A stretch of DNA of 64,000 nt from Pedobacter sp. HDW13 (GTDB taxonomy: Bacteria > Bacteroidota > Bacteroidia > Sphingobacteriales > Sphingobacteriaceae): contig NZ_CP049868.1 in the NCBI RefSeq assembly GCF_011303555.1, forward strand, positions 5,642,001 to 5,706,000. The letters are read 5' to 3'. The notes beneath the pieces are model-generated. The model searched no databases, was not told where the DNA came from, and saw only the letters and a program-made list of their open reading frames with translations. Made by a program: the position numbers and the translations under genes. Positions 34,361 through 42,860 of this stretch are shown here, piece after piece (the stretch's first letter is position 1; the number at the start of each line of letters is the position of its first letter).

Positions 34361-35695
34361 ATGCGTTTTAAAATTTTAAGCATTGTATTTGTAATGATCG
34401 GATTTATTGCAAGTGCACAAACAACAGAACAGGAAGAGCCATACGCGATATTGTAGAAAACGTTGCCGAAAACCTTCCTGATGATTACGATATAACCGAA
34501 CTGGTTGAAGTATTAACCAGGTACCGCAAGCACCCCATTAATTTAAATAATACCTCGGTTGAGGAATTGAAAACATTGATTTTTATTTCACCACTCCAAA
34601 TCAACAATTTCTTTGCCTATTCCAAAGAGAATGGAAGGTTGCTGGACGTGCATGAATTGCAAATCATTCATGGTTTTGATGTTAAAACAATTGAAAATTT
34701 AATTCCATTTGTTACCGTAAATAAAATAGCTGAATATGAAAGCTTGCAGTTAAGCAAGCTGTTTGGTGCTGGGGAGCACGATATCATGATGCGGTTTGCT
34801 CAAACCTTAGAAAAACAAAAAGGTTTTACAGATTTGCCAGGGAACCGTTATTTAGGTACGCCTGAACGCTTTCAAACACGGTGCCCTTATAACTATGCTT
34901 CGATAATTTCGGCTGCCTTAACATTTGATAAAGATGCAGGCGAAAAATTTATAGGCAAACCATTCGATTTCTTTTCTGCCAACGTAACACTGTCCAAATT
35001 GGACAAGGTAAAAAAGTTGGTTCTGGGCGATTATACTTTGCAGTTTGGCCAGGGATTGACTTTATGGTAGGCTTTTTCTTTTGGCCAAGGTCCTGATGTA
35101 ACCAGCGTTGCCAAAAAGGATTTAGGTTTGAGCCCTTATACTTCAGCCAACGAATATTCATTCTTCAGAGGTGCGGCGGCTACCATTAACCTATATAAAT
35201 ATTTCGACATTACTCCTTTTGTTTCCTTCAGGCATTTAGATGCCAGCCAAAAAGAAAATAAGCTGGGCGAGCCTGAGCAGTCTACCATTAATCAAACTGG
35301 CTTACACCGGACACCAACAGAAATTAAAAACAAAAACAGCCTAACTCAGCGCACTTACAGCCTGGTTTTGCAGTATACTAAAAATGAGTTTGGTGTAGGC
35401 ACTGTTGCTTACCAAAGCAGTTACGATAACAGTTTTATAACACAAACCGCACTTTATGATAAATATAGTTTTATGGGCAATAAACTAACCAACCTGGGGC
35501 TTTTTTATAATTATACCTTCAAAAACATGTATCGGTATAATGAAGTCGGCAAAGCTTTAAATGGAGGTGTAGTGGCAATAAGTGGCGTACTAATCAGTTT
35601 ATCGTCTTCGGTTTCTGCGGCGGTAACCTACCGTAACTACAGCAAAAATCAGGGAGTGCCCGAATCAACCGAGGCGGTAAATGAAAGAGTCTTTT
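34361..35695 (+). pseudogene. Decayed HHH-domain outer-membrane protein, 5' part
   Basis: It begins MRFKILSIVFVMIGFIASAQ (signal peptide). A one-base loss near 34437-34441 breaks the frame after TEQEE; the downstream frame reads RDIVENVAENLPDDYDITEL, then helix-hairpin-helix segments (HPINLNNTSVEELKTLIFIS and LLDVHELQIIHGF). An in-frame TAG at 35068-35070 replaces a sense codon between GQGLTLW and AFSFGQGPDV. The barrel-like region then runs to AVTYRNYSKN...EAVNERVFF, where it joins ComEC sequence. Intact relatives are long secreted or outer-membrane proteins; this one is truncated. Confidence 0.75.
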
Positions 35696-36586
35696 TTTCG
35701 GCCTTTTGCCAGCTCATCTATAATCCTTTCTCCATTTGGGACGTTGGCTTTCAACTTTCTTATTTAGCTGTTTTCGGGCTATTCTATTTACAGCCAAAAA
35801 TTTATAACCTGTTTTATATCGAAAATAAATGGCTAGATAAATTATGGAATTTTATAGCGATGTCGTTGGCGGCACAAATTGCTACTTTCTCTTTAAGCAT
35901 CTATTACTTTCACCAGTTTCCACTCTATTTTCTCATTGGTAATCTTTTCATTACACTACCCCTGGTATTAATGATGTATTTAGAGGTTGCCGTATTAATT
36001 CCAGGGCTTAGTTTTTGGCTCCTGCTTTCGAATGGCTAATCAAGCTCACCAACACAGTTTTAAAATGGATAACCAATCTGCCTTTTGCAACCTTTTCTTC
36101 TATCTACATTACTTTAACCGAATTTATATTGTTGAGCTTTAGCCTGGGTTTATTTTTTTACGGTCTCGCCAGGCTCAATAAAAGGTTCATCTTTTCATCA
36201 TTATCTCTTTTTGCCTGTTATCAGTTACTCATCGCTTACGGTAGCCTCAGGGCCTCATAACAACATAACATCGTCTTCTTTTCGTTAAGAAAAAACTATG
36301 CTGCTGCTTTTACGCGGGGAAAAAAAACCGTTCTGGTTACCGATTTTTATTGATAGACAATTCATTAAATTATAAGCAATTACAAGGATCAGGTTCCTTT
36401 TCTGCCATGTGGATTACTGCAAACAGTAGGTTCGATTTAAACAGCATTCCTCCAGATATCAGGTTTCAAACCTTATTAATCGATTCCACTAATAAAGATT
36501 ATCGTATCAAACAATTACAGGAAAACACAAAAAGTGCTTACGTTTTAAAGAAAAATAAAGCATATTTGATACAACTAACCCAATAA
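35690..36586 (+). pseudogene. comEC: Decayed ComEC, 3' part, fused to the HHH remnant
   Basis: From about 35690 the reading frame becomes the ComEC competence domain: LIYNPFSIWDVGFQLSYLAV, then SLAAQIATFSLSIYYFHQFP and NLFITLPLVLMMYLEVAVLI. A one-base loss in the T5 run at 36012-36016 shifts to the frame APAFEWLIKLTNTVLKWI. An in-frame TAA at 36258-36260 follows SLRAS, and another shift at the T5 run 36344-36348 leads into the last frame ending IQLTQ. The N-terminal domain and first half of ComEC are missing. ComEC forms the inner-membrane DNA-uptake channel, so this copy cannot work. Confidence 0.82.
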
Positions 36587-36587
36587 G

Positions 36588-37364
36588 ATGGAAAATCTGG
36601 TTTTGTACCATGTTGCAGAAAGAATTGCAACAATAACAATCAACAGGCCTGAAAAAAGGAATGCATTAGACCCTCAGCTCATTGCCAAACTTACAGCAGC
36701 ATTTATAAAAGCATCGGAAGATGATTTGGTTAAAGTGGTAATTTTAAATGCAAACGGAAGTTCGTTCAGTGCAGGTGCGGATTTAGAATATCTGCAACAA
36801 CTACAGCAGAATTCCTTTGAAGAGAATGTAGCCGATTCTAATAACCTGAAAAAGCTTTTCACCACCATTTATTATTTACCTAAAGTGGTTATAGCACAGG
36901 TTGAAGGGCACGCCATTGCCGGAGGCTGTGGTTTGGCTACCATCTGTGATATTGTTTTTGCAACTCCAGAAAGCAATTTTGGTTACACCGAAGTTAAAAT
37001 TGGCTTTGTGCCGGCTATTGTTTCGTGCTTTTTAAAACAGAAGGTCAGTGAAACAGTTTCCAAAGAAATTCTGCTCACCGGAAATACCTTCTCTGCTGAG
37101 CAGGCACAGAAATATAATTTAATCAACTTTGTAACAAATTCGAATGAAATTCATCAAAAAGTACAAGATTTTGCATTAAGTTTGTGTAACGAAAGCTCTG
37201 GAAATTCATTAATGATTACCAAACAGCTTATTAACCAGACGAATAATCCATTACTGGAAAAAAGCCTGGAAACTGCTGTTCAAATCAATGCCCGGGTTAG
37301 AGAAAGTGAAGATTTTAAAAAAGGAATCGCTTCATTTCTGAAAAAAGAAAAAATTAATTGGTAA
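36588..37364 (+). CDS. Enoyl-CoA hydratase/isomerase (methylglutaconyl-CoA hydratase-like)
   Basis: This 258-residue crotonase-fold protein has the oxyanion-hole motifs SSFSAGADLEYL and EGHAIAGGCGLATICDIVFA and the catalytic-Glu region NFGYTEVKIGFVPAIVS, which resembles methylglutaconyl-CoA hydratases of leucine breakdown more than FadB-type hydratases. The start ATG follows the ComEC remnant stop by one base, so it was probably once expressed with comEC. Substrate assignment is tentative. Confidence 0.88.
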   Translation: MENLVLYHVAERIATITINRPEKRNALDPQLIAKLTAAFIKASEDDLVKVVILNANGSSFSAGADLEYLQQLQQNSFEENVADSNNLKKLFTTIYYLPKVVIAQVEGHAIAGGCGLATICDIVFATPESNFGYTEVKIGFVPAIVSCFLKQKVSETVSKEILLTGNTFSAEQAQKYNLINFVTNSNEIHQKVQDFALSLCNESSGNSLMITKQLINQTNNPLLEKSLETAVQINARVRESEDFKKGIASFLKKEKINW

Positions 37365-37387
37365 AAAAACTAAACTGAAATAAAAAC

Positions 37388-38071
37388 ATGTTCAAATCAA
37401 TCAAAACAAGCGTTGTAGCTTTAATCTTAGTGGCTAGTGCAGTAATTGCTCATGCGCAAAAGAAAATGACCGAAGGTACTCTTACTTACGGTTTAGTATA
37501 CAAATTAACGGAGGAGCAAAAAGCTGCTATGGGCGGACAAGAGCCACCTGCAGAACTGAAAGTTAAATTCAATAACGGTTTAACTAAAATTGAAATGGAG
37601 CAAGGTCCGGCTTTAATTGGCATTGTATCAGACAATAATGACAAAACAGGTTTACTTTTAATCGATGTGCCAATTGCCCAAAAACAATTCGCGGTTAAAC
37701 AATCAAAAGAAGATATTGAAAAAGCAATGGGTGCATTGCCTAAGTTTTCTGATTTCAAAGCTACAGGCGAAAAACAAACTGTTGGTGGCTTTAACGCAGA
37801 AAAATATACTTTTAAAGATGACAAAGGTGGTACGCACGAACTTTGGGCAACTAAAGATGTGGAATTACCAAATGTAGGTGCTCAAAACTATTTCCCTGGT
37901 TTAGCAGCTTTCCCGGTAAAATACACTTTGGTACAGAGAGGTATCGAAACTACTACTACCTTAAAATCGATAGCAGAAGGTAAAGTTGGCCCAATTTCGA
38001 AAGAAGTTCCAACCGGATACGAAGTAGTTACGATGGAAGATTTAGCAAAAATGCAAGGTGGTGGTGAATAA
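37388..38071 (+). CDS. Secreted DUF4412-like protein
   Basis: This 227-residue protein has signal peptide MFKSIKTSVVALILVASAVIAHAQ. The mature part has the beta-rich pattern of DUF4412 proteins (EGTLTYGLVYKL, MEQGPALIGIVSDN, the GGFNAEKYTFKDD strand pair, ELWATKDVELPN). It fits a lipoprotein-carrier-like open beta fold, but no function is established. It follows the hydratase gene by 23 bp in the same direction. Confidence 0.8.
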   Translation: MFKSIKTSVVALILVASAVIAHAQKKMTEGTLTYGLVYKLTEEQKAAMGGQEPPAELKVKFNNGLTKIEMEQGPALIGIVSDNNDKTGLLLIDVPIAQKQFAVKQSKEDIEKAMGALPKFSDFKATGEKQTVGGFNAEKYTFKDDKGGTHELWATKDVELPNVGAQNYFPGLAAFPVKYTLVQRGIETTTTLKSIAEGKVGPISKEVPTGYEVVTMEDLAKMQGGGE

Positions 38072-38094
38072 TTAACCATTTACAGCTAATTAAT

Positions 38095-38146
38095 AGCTTT
38101 TTAACTGACGGCTTTTTATTTAAATTAGTCCAAAAGTTAAAAAGCT
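38095..38146 (+). terminator. Possible terminator after the DUF4412 gene
   Basis: AGCTTTTTAACT and AGTTAAAAAGCT are perfect 12-bp inverted repeats followed by TTTTTT. The 28-nt loop is larger than usual, so this could also be a regulatory hairpin before the peptidase gene. Confidence 0.45.
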
Positions 38147-38167
38147 TTTTTTATGACCTAACTTTAT

Positions 38168-40336
38168 ATGATTAAAAAACTATTACTCAGATTATCAGTT
38201 ACCTGCATTGCAATATGTGCTGTAATTGATGTAAATGCCCAAAACATTAACTGGGCAAAGGATGGTAACTCCTACTATCAAATTGCTGGCGGAGAAATTA
38301 TTTCAATAACACTTCCTAAAAGCGACAGAAAAACAATTATTTCAAGAGCATTATTAACACCTGCAGGTAATAACGATGCTATTGCCGTAAGAAGCTTTCA
38401 GTTATCGAACGATGGCACAAAAGCATTAATTTATACCAATAGCAAAAAAGTTTGGCGCTACGATACACGTGGCGATTACTGGTTGGCCGATTTAACTGCA
38501 AACAAGATTGTACAGATTGGAAAGGACAGACCAGCATCTTCTTTAATGTTTGCCAAATTATCGCCCGATGGTAGTAAAGTAGCCTACGTTAGTAAACACA
38601 ATTTGTATGTAGAAAACATTGATGGAACCGGTGCGAAAGCTTTAACTACAGATGGTACCGATCGCATGATTAACGGTACTTTTGATTGGGTTTACGAAGA
38701 AGAATTCGATTGTCGTGATGGTTTCAGGTGGAGTTCGGATGGGAAATCGATTGCTTACTGGCAGATCGATGCTACTAAAATCAAAAACTTTTTGATGATC
38801 AACAATACGGATTCGATTTATCCTTATACCATTCCGGTTGAATATCCTAAAGTTGGAGAAAATCCTTCAGCCTGTAAAGTTGGAGTAGTTGATATTAATA
38901 CCGCCAAAACCAACTGGTTAAATGTACCGGGCGATAATGTTCAGCACTATATTCCACGTATGCAATGGGTGCCAAATAGCAATAACATCATTTTACAACA
39001 ACTTAACCGCGAGCAGAACGAAAGTATAGTATTTATCTGTGAGGCCTCTTCTGGTGCTGCAAAAGCCGTTTATACCGAAAAAGCCAAAGCCTGGATTGAT
39101 GCACAGGATGAATGGAAATGGTTAAACGACAATAAAGAGTTTACCATCGTATCTGATAAAGACGGTTGGAACCATCTGTACAGAATTAGTTTAGATGGCA
39201 AAAAAGAAACCCTGATTACCAAAGGAAATTATGATGTGATTGATGTTAAATTAATTGACGTTAAAAACAACATGGTTTATTTCCTGGCCTCTCCAACAAA
39301 TGCCACGCAGAAATACCTTTTCAAAACCAAATTAGATGGAAAAGGAAAATTAGAGCAGGTTACCCCTTCAGTTTTACCTGGTACACACAATTACGATATT
39401 TCTCCAAATGCAGCATTTGCCCGTCATTCATACAACAGTGCTATTGTTAGGCCAATTACCGAGTGGATGAATTTTACAACTGGTAATCCGTTTACCATGG
39501 ATGGCAGCATCACTACACAGCTTTCAAAACAAGAGGCAACAAAAAATAAAGTAGAGTTTTTTAAAGTAACTACCGAAGATGGTGTAGAAATGGATGGTTG
39601 GATGAAAAAACCTGATAATTTTAACCCATCTAAAAAATACCCTGTTGTGTTTTATGTGTATGGCGAACCCGCTTCGGCAACTGCACTTGATACCTACGGC
39701 GCAGGAAGAAACTTTTTGTATGCCGGCGATATGGCGAAAGATGGCTACATCTACATTTCAATGGATAACAGAGGGGCACCAGTACCAAAAGGGAGTACAT
39801 GGCACAAAGGTATTTATAAAAATATTGGGGTAATAAATATCCGGGACCAAGCCATGGCAGCGAAGAAATTACTTTCCACCAATGCCTTTATGGATAAAGA
39901 CCGTGTGGCTGTTTGGGGCTGGAGCGGCGGTGGTTCGTCTACCCTGAACCTGATGTTCCAATATCCTGAAATTTACAAAACAGGTATTGCTATTGCAGCA
40001 GTGGGCAACCAGTTAACTTACGATAATATTTATCAGGAACGTTATATGGGAACGCCTTTTCCAAGCAAAGAAGCTTATGTTAAAGGATCGCCAGTTACAC
40101 ATGCAAAAAACCTGAAGGGTAACTTATTATATATTCATGGTACGGGCGATGATAACGTACACTACCAGAATGCTGAAATGCTGATCAATGAGTTAATTAA
40201 AAACAGAAAGGTTTTTCAATTAATGAGCTATCCAAACCGTACACACAGTATCTCTGAAGGCGATGGAACCAGCGAGCATTTATCGTTAACCTACACCAAG
40301 TTTTTAAAGGAAAACTGCCCTCCGGGAGCAAGATAA
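38168..40336 (+). CDS. S9 family dipeptidyl peptidase (DPP IV-like)
   Basis: This 722-residue secreted protein has a signal peptide (ending VIDVNAQ), an N-terminal beta-propeller (about 80-430, with FDWVYEEEFDCRDGFRWSSD carrying the Glu pair that binds the substrate N-terminus) and a C-terminal alpha/beta-hydrolase domain. The catalytic Ser586 lies in VWGWSGGGSS, Asp near 661 in GTGDDNVHYQ, and His693 in NRTHSI. It removes N-terminal X-Pro dipeptides in the periplasm. It is probably its own transcription unit, with a strong terminator after it. Confidence 0.94.
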   Translation: MIKKLLLRLSVTCIAICAVIDVNAQNINWAKDGNSYYQIAGGEIISITLPKSDRKTIISRALLTPAGNNDAIAVRSFQLSNDGTKALIYTNSKKVWRYDTRGDYWLADLTANKIVQIGKDRPASSLMFAKLSPDGSKVAYVSKHNLYVENIDGTGAKALTTDGTDRMINGTFDWVYEEEFDCRDGFRWSSDGKSIAYWQIDATKIKNFLMINNTDSIYPYTIPVEYPKVGENPSACKVGVVDINTAKTNWLNVPGDNVQHYIPRMQWVPNSNNIILQQLNREQNESIVFICEASSGAAKAVYTEKAKAWIDAQDEWKWLNDNKEFTIVSDKDGWNHLYRISLDGKKETLITKGNYDVIDVKLIDVKNNMVYFLASPTNATQKYLFKTKLDGKGKLEQVTPSVLPGTHNYDISPNAAFARHSYNSAIVRPITEWMNFTTGNPFTMDGSITTQLSKQEATKNKVEFFKVTTEDGVEMDGWMKKPDNFNPSKKYPVVFYVYGEPASATALDTYGAGRNFLYAGDMAKDGYIYISMDNRGAPVPKGSTWHKGIYKNIGVINIRDQAMAAKKLLSTNAFMDKDRVAVWGWSGGGSSTLNLMFQYPEIYKTGIAIAAVGNQLTYDNIYQERYMGTPFPSKEAYVKGSPVTHAKNLKGNLLYIHGTGDDNVHYQNAEMLINELIKNRKVFQLMSYPNRTHSISEGDGTSEHLSLTYTKFLKENCPPGAR

Positions 40337-40351
40337 TAGATAATCACACTT

Positions 40352-40377
40352 AAAAAGCAGCCCGAAAGCTGCTTTTT
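40352..40377. terminator. Bidirectional terminator between peptidase and DUF3307 genes
   Basis: AAAAAGCAGC and GCTGCTTTTT form a perfect 10-bp stem around CCGAAA. It separates two convergent genes. Confidence 0.88.
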
Positions 40378-41088
40378 TTATATCACAAACATTTGGGTTA
40401 GCATAGCCGTTACAATGGCAATTCCAAAACTCAGCAGGGTTCCGATTAATACATATTCCGTTAATTTAAGGTCGTGGGCTTCTTTTAAGTCGCCAAACCT
40501 GAATATAGATTTTGCCGCAAGCAAAAAGCCAACTGCTTCAAAATGCTTGGTCAATATAAATACAAATATCAATACCCTTTCCAGTATACCAATGTATTTA
40601 CCGGCATTCTGCAATGATTTTGGGCTGTCTGGCTGATTATCCGGAATCCAGCGGGCAATAATAACCCGCATGATAATGGAGGTAGGCATGGTTAAAAACA
40701 AAGCTCCCGAAATGATTATCCAGGTTTTGGTTTCGTTCAGGTAACTGATATCCAGACTTCCTTTATAAAACAGATGCCATACTGCTACAATAGATGTTAA
40801 ATGCAATACCTGATCGATAAAAAACAGCAAGCGGGCATTTTTTTTCGTTTGAAACAATAATTTCAATGCATCAATTGTGAAATGGATTACTCCTACAAGT
40901 AAGGCCACTTTCCATACCGCAAAACTTAAAAATATCAGGAATATCAACGCAATATGTATGGCTACATGCAGGTAAAGTTTGGCTGATTTTAGTTTCTTTA
41001 TCTCTTTTTCTTCAACCCAAGAGGCTGGTTGCAAAAAGAAATCCCCAATTAAATGGGCAATAATAAGTTTGATGAGGTAGATATCCAT
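40378..41088 (-). CDS. DUF3307 inner-membrane protein
   Basis: This 236-residue protein has the DUF3307 opening LIKLIIAHLIGDFFLQPASW with its conserved HxxGDFxxQ motif, followed by about six hydrophobic segments. The function of the family is unknown. It starts 4 bp after the satD stop, so the two form one operon, a pairing seen in other Bacteroidota (from memory). The N-terminal His/Asp could be functional, as they are the most conserved positions. Confidence 0.85.
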   Translation of the reverse strand: MDIYLIKLIIAHLIGDFFLQPASWVEEKEIKKLKSAKLYLHVAIHIALIFLIFLSFAVWKVALLVGVIHFTIDALKLLFQTKKNARLLFFIDQVLHLTSIVAVWHLFYKGSLDISYLNETKTWIIISGALFLTMPTSIIMRVIIARWIPDNQPDSPKSLQNAGKYIGILERVLIFVFILTKHFEAVGFLLAAKSIFRFGDLKEAHDLKLTEYVLIGTLLSFGIAIVTAMLTQMFVI

Positions 41089-41092
41089 TATT

Positions 41093-41698
41093 TTAAAACA
41101 TTTGGTTCAATTTTTTACGGTACAACTTATCCATATCCATTATTTCGGCAAAATGAGCACGCTTTAGGGCTTCACTAACCGATGATTGTGTTCTGCCCGA
41201 AATAGCAGCCAATTTGCTTTGCAATATATTTTCATACTCCAGCGCCAGTTTAACCATTTCGGCAGCTACAATGCCCCAACTATCCATTGCAATAAGCGCA
41301 AGCTTAATTAAGGTATTTATTTCTTCATCAAAATCAGCAGAACTGGTTTTAATGGCCAGGTTCAACTTGATTTGTTTTAAGCTATCAAAGGCAGCACCAG
41401 AGTACACAAAAGCATCGCCACTATCTTCTGTCAGTTTCTTTCTTTTGCCTCGCACTTCACCAATCCCCAATCCCATTCTCACATCTGCAGCCCTATTCAA
41501 CCTAATACAAGCCTTTAAATATATAGCTGTTTTCAATGCTTCTGCTGCACTTACTTCTACCTGAAAACTATCGCCCCGAAAAATCTCCCACCTGTTATGC
41601 TTGCCCGAAACAACTTTTAGCGCCCCTTTTAAGCTTGCTAACCAGGTATCTTTTATTTTACGTGAGCCTATAATATCGCCTGTTATAATGCAAATCAT
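41093..41698 (-). CDS. SatD family protein with C-terminal HTH
   Basis: This 201-residue protein starts MICIITGDIIGSRK, the SatD family signature, followed by RWEIFRGDSFQVEV and RMGLGIGEVRGKR, which resemble nucleotide-cyclase-fold strands. Residues about 160-195 (LAAISGRTQSSVSEALKRAH) look like a helix-turn-helix. It is the first gene of an operon with DUF3307, and two perfect palindromes lie 38 bp upstream of its start. I infer an autoregulatory DNA-binding role; no family function is known to me. Confidence 0.82.
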   Translation of the reverse strand: MICIITGDIIGSRKIKDTWLASLKGALKVVSGKHNRWEIFRGDSFQVEVSAAEALKTAIYLKACIRLNRAADVRMGLGIGEVRGKRKKLTEDSGDAFVYSGAAFDSLKQIKLNLAIKTSSADFDEEINTLIKLALIAMDSWGIVAAEMVKLALEYENILQSKLAAISGRTQSSVSEALKRAHFAEIMDMDKLYRKKLNQMF

Positions 41699-41735
41699 AA
41701 CACCAATATCGATAAAATAATTAGAAACAACAAAT

Positions 41736-41759
41736 AATATCGGGTAATTACCCGATATT
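41736..41759. promoter_or_regulatory. Perfect palindromic operator 1
   Basis: A 24-bp perfect palindrome with core TATCGGGTAATTACCCGATA (41738-41757). It lies 38 bp before the satD start and shares its core with the palindrome at 41766-41785. Confidence 0.8.
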
Positions 41760-41765
41760 TCTATT

Positions 41766-41785
41766 TATCGGGTAATTACCCGATA
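41766..41785. promoter_or_regulatory. Perfect palindromic operator 2
   Basis: A 20-bp perfect palindrome, TATCGGGTAATTACCCGATA, identical to the core of operator 1. Centre-to-centre spacing is 28 bp. It lies 41 bp before the start of the exonuclease gene, so the pair sits almost exactly midway between divergent genes. Confidence 0.8.
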
Positions 41786-41825
41786 TTAAACTAAAACCAA
41801 TTGAGATATTGATTGTTAAATAGTC

Positions 41826-42860
41826 ATGGCATTAATCGAATTTACCAAAAGAGGCATTTATTGCAATCAGGGAGATTTTTACGTAGACCCCTGGTGGCCT
41901 GTAGATTATGCCGTAACCACGCATGGCCATAGCGACCATGTTCGGTTTGGCAACAAATATTACCTCTGCCATACGCTTACCAAGCCTATAATTCAACGCA
42001 GAATTAGTGAAGATTTAAACGTAGAAACGCTCGAATACGGCGAAAGTATTACCCGCAATGGCGTAAATATTTCATTCTTCCCGGCAGGGCATATCATTGG
42101 ATCGGCACAGGTTAGATTGGCTTATAAAGGTGAAATATGTGTAATATCGGGCGATTATAAAATTGAAGATGATGGTATTACTACACCTTTCGAGCCCGTA
42201 AAATGCCACTCATTTGTTTCTGAAAGTACTTTTGGCTTACCGGTTTACAAGTGGCAAAAACAAGAAGTGGTTTTTAACGGCATTCAAAACTGGGTAAACG
42301 ATAATATCAGTCAGCAACGTACAAGTGTATTAATTGCCTATAGTTTAGGCAAGGCACAGCGGCTGATTAAAAATCTGGCGGGCAACGTTGCGATATATGT
42401 GCATAGCAGTATTGCGAACCTGAACGAGGTAATTGTAAATGCAGGCGTAAATTTACCCGAAACCATCAAGATAGTACCCGAAACCACTAAAGAAGCCTTG
42501 CAAAAAGGAATTGTGATAGTTCCGCCTGCAATGCGTGATAGCCGCTGGATCAAAAATTTAGCCCATCCGGCTACAGGCATCTGTTCCGGATGGATGCAGG
42601 TTAGGGCACATCGTCGCTGGCAGAGTGCGGATGCAGGTTTTGCATTGAGCGACCACGCCGATTGGAACGGCCTTATGGAAGCCATTACCGCAACAGGAGC
42701 CGAAAAGGTTTATGTAACCCATGGTTTTACAGCTGCATTTAGCCGCTTTTTAAATGAGAAAGGTATTGAAGCCAGTGAAGTATTGACCAAATTCGGACAG
42801 GAAGATGATGAGGACAACAAAGTTGATTTAGCCGGGCAAAACGAAAGTAAATTACCATGA
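41826..42860 (+). CDS. Ligase-associated DNA exonuclease (metallo-beta-lactamase fold)
   Basis: This 344-residue beta-CASP/MBL protein begins LIEFTKRGIYCNQGDFYVDP and has the metal motif TTHGHSDHVRFGN, FPAGHIIGSAQVRL, ICVISGDYKIEDDG, and SDHADWNGLM. This is the nuclease of the four-gene ligase-associated DNA damage response module (ligase, Lhr-like helicase and PdeM follow). The 3' end overlaps the ligase start by four bases (ATGA). Expression may be governed by the twin palindromes upstream. Confidence 0.93.
   Translation: MALIEFTKRGIYCNQGDFYVDPWWPVDYAVTTHGHSDHVRFGNKYYLCHTLTKPIIQRRISEDLNVETLEYGESITRNGVNISFFPAGHIIGSAQVRLAYKGEICVISGDYKIEDDGITTPFEPVKCHSFVSESTFGLPVYKWQKQEVVFNGIQNWVNDNISQQRTSVLIAYSLGKAQRLIKNLAGNVAIYVHSSIANLNEVIVNAGVNLPETIKIVPETTKEALQKGIVIVPPAMRDSRWIKNLAHPATGICSGWMQVRAHRRWQSADAGFALSDHADWNGLMEAITATGAEKVYVTHGFTAAFSRFLNEKGIEASEVLTKFGQEDDEDNKVDLAGQNESKLP

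Noticed and set aside
35128..36039. A novel intact fusion protein of barrel and ComEC domains
   Set aside because: The frame has no credible start of its own, lies downstream of an in-frame stop, lacks the N-terminal half of ComEC and breaks again downstream, so decay is the simpler reading.
37486..37824. A 112-codon minus-strand frame
   Set aside because: It is antisense to the DUF4412 gene and is a Ser/Leu-rich shadow.
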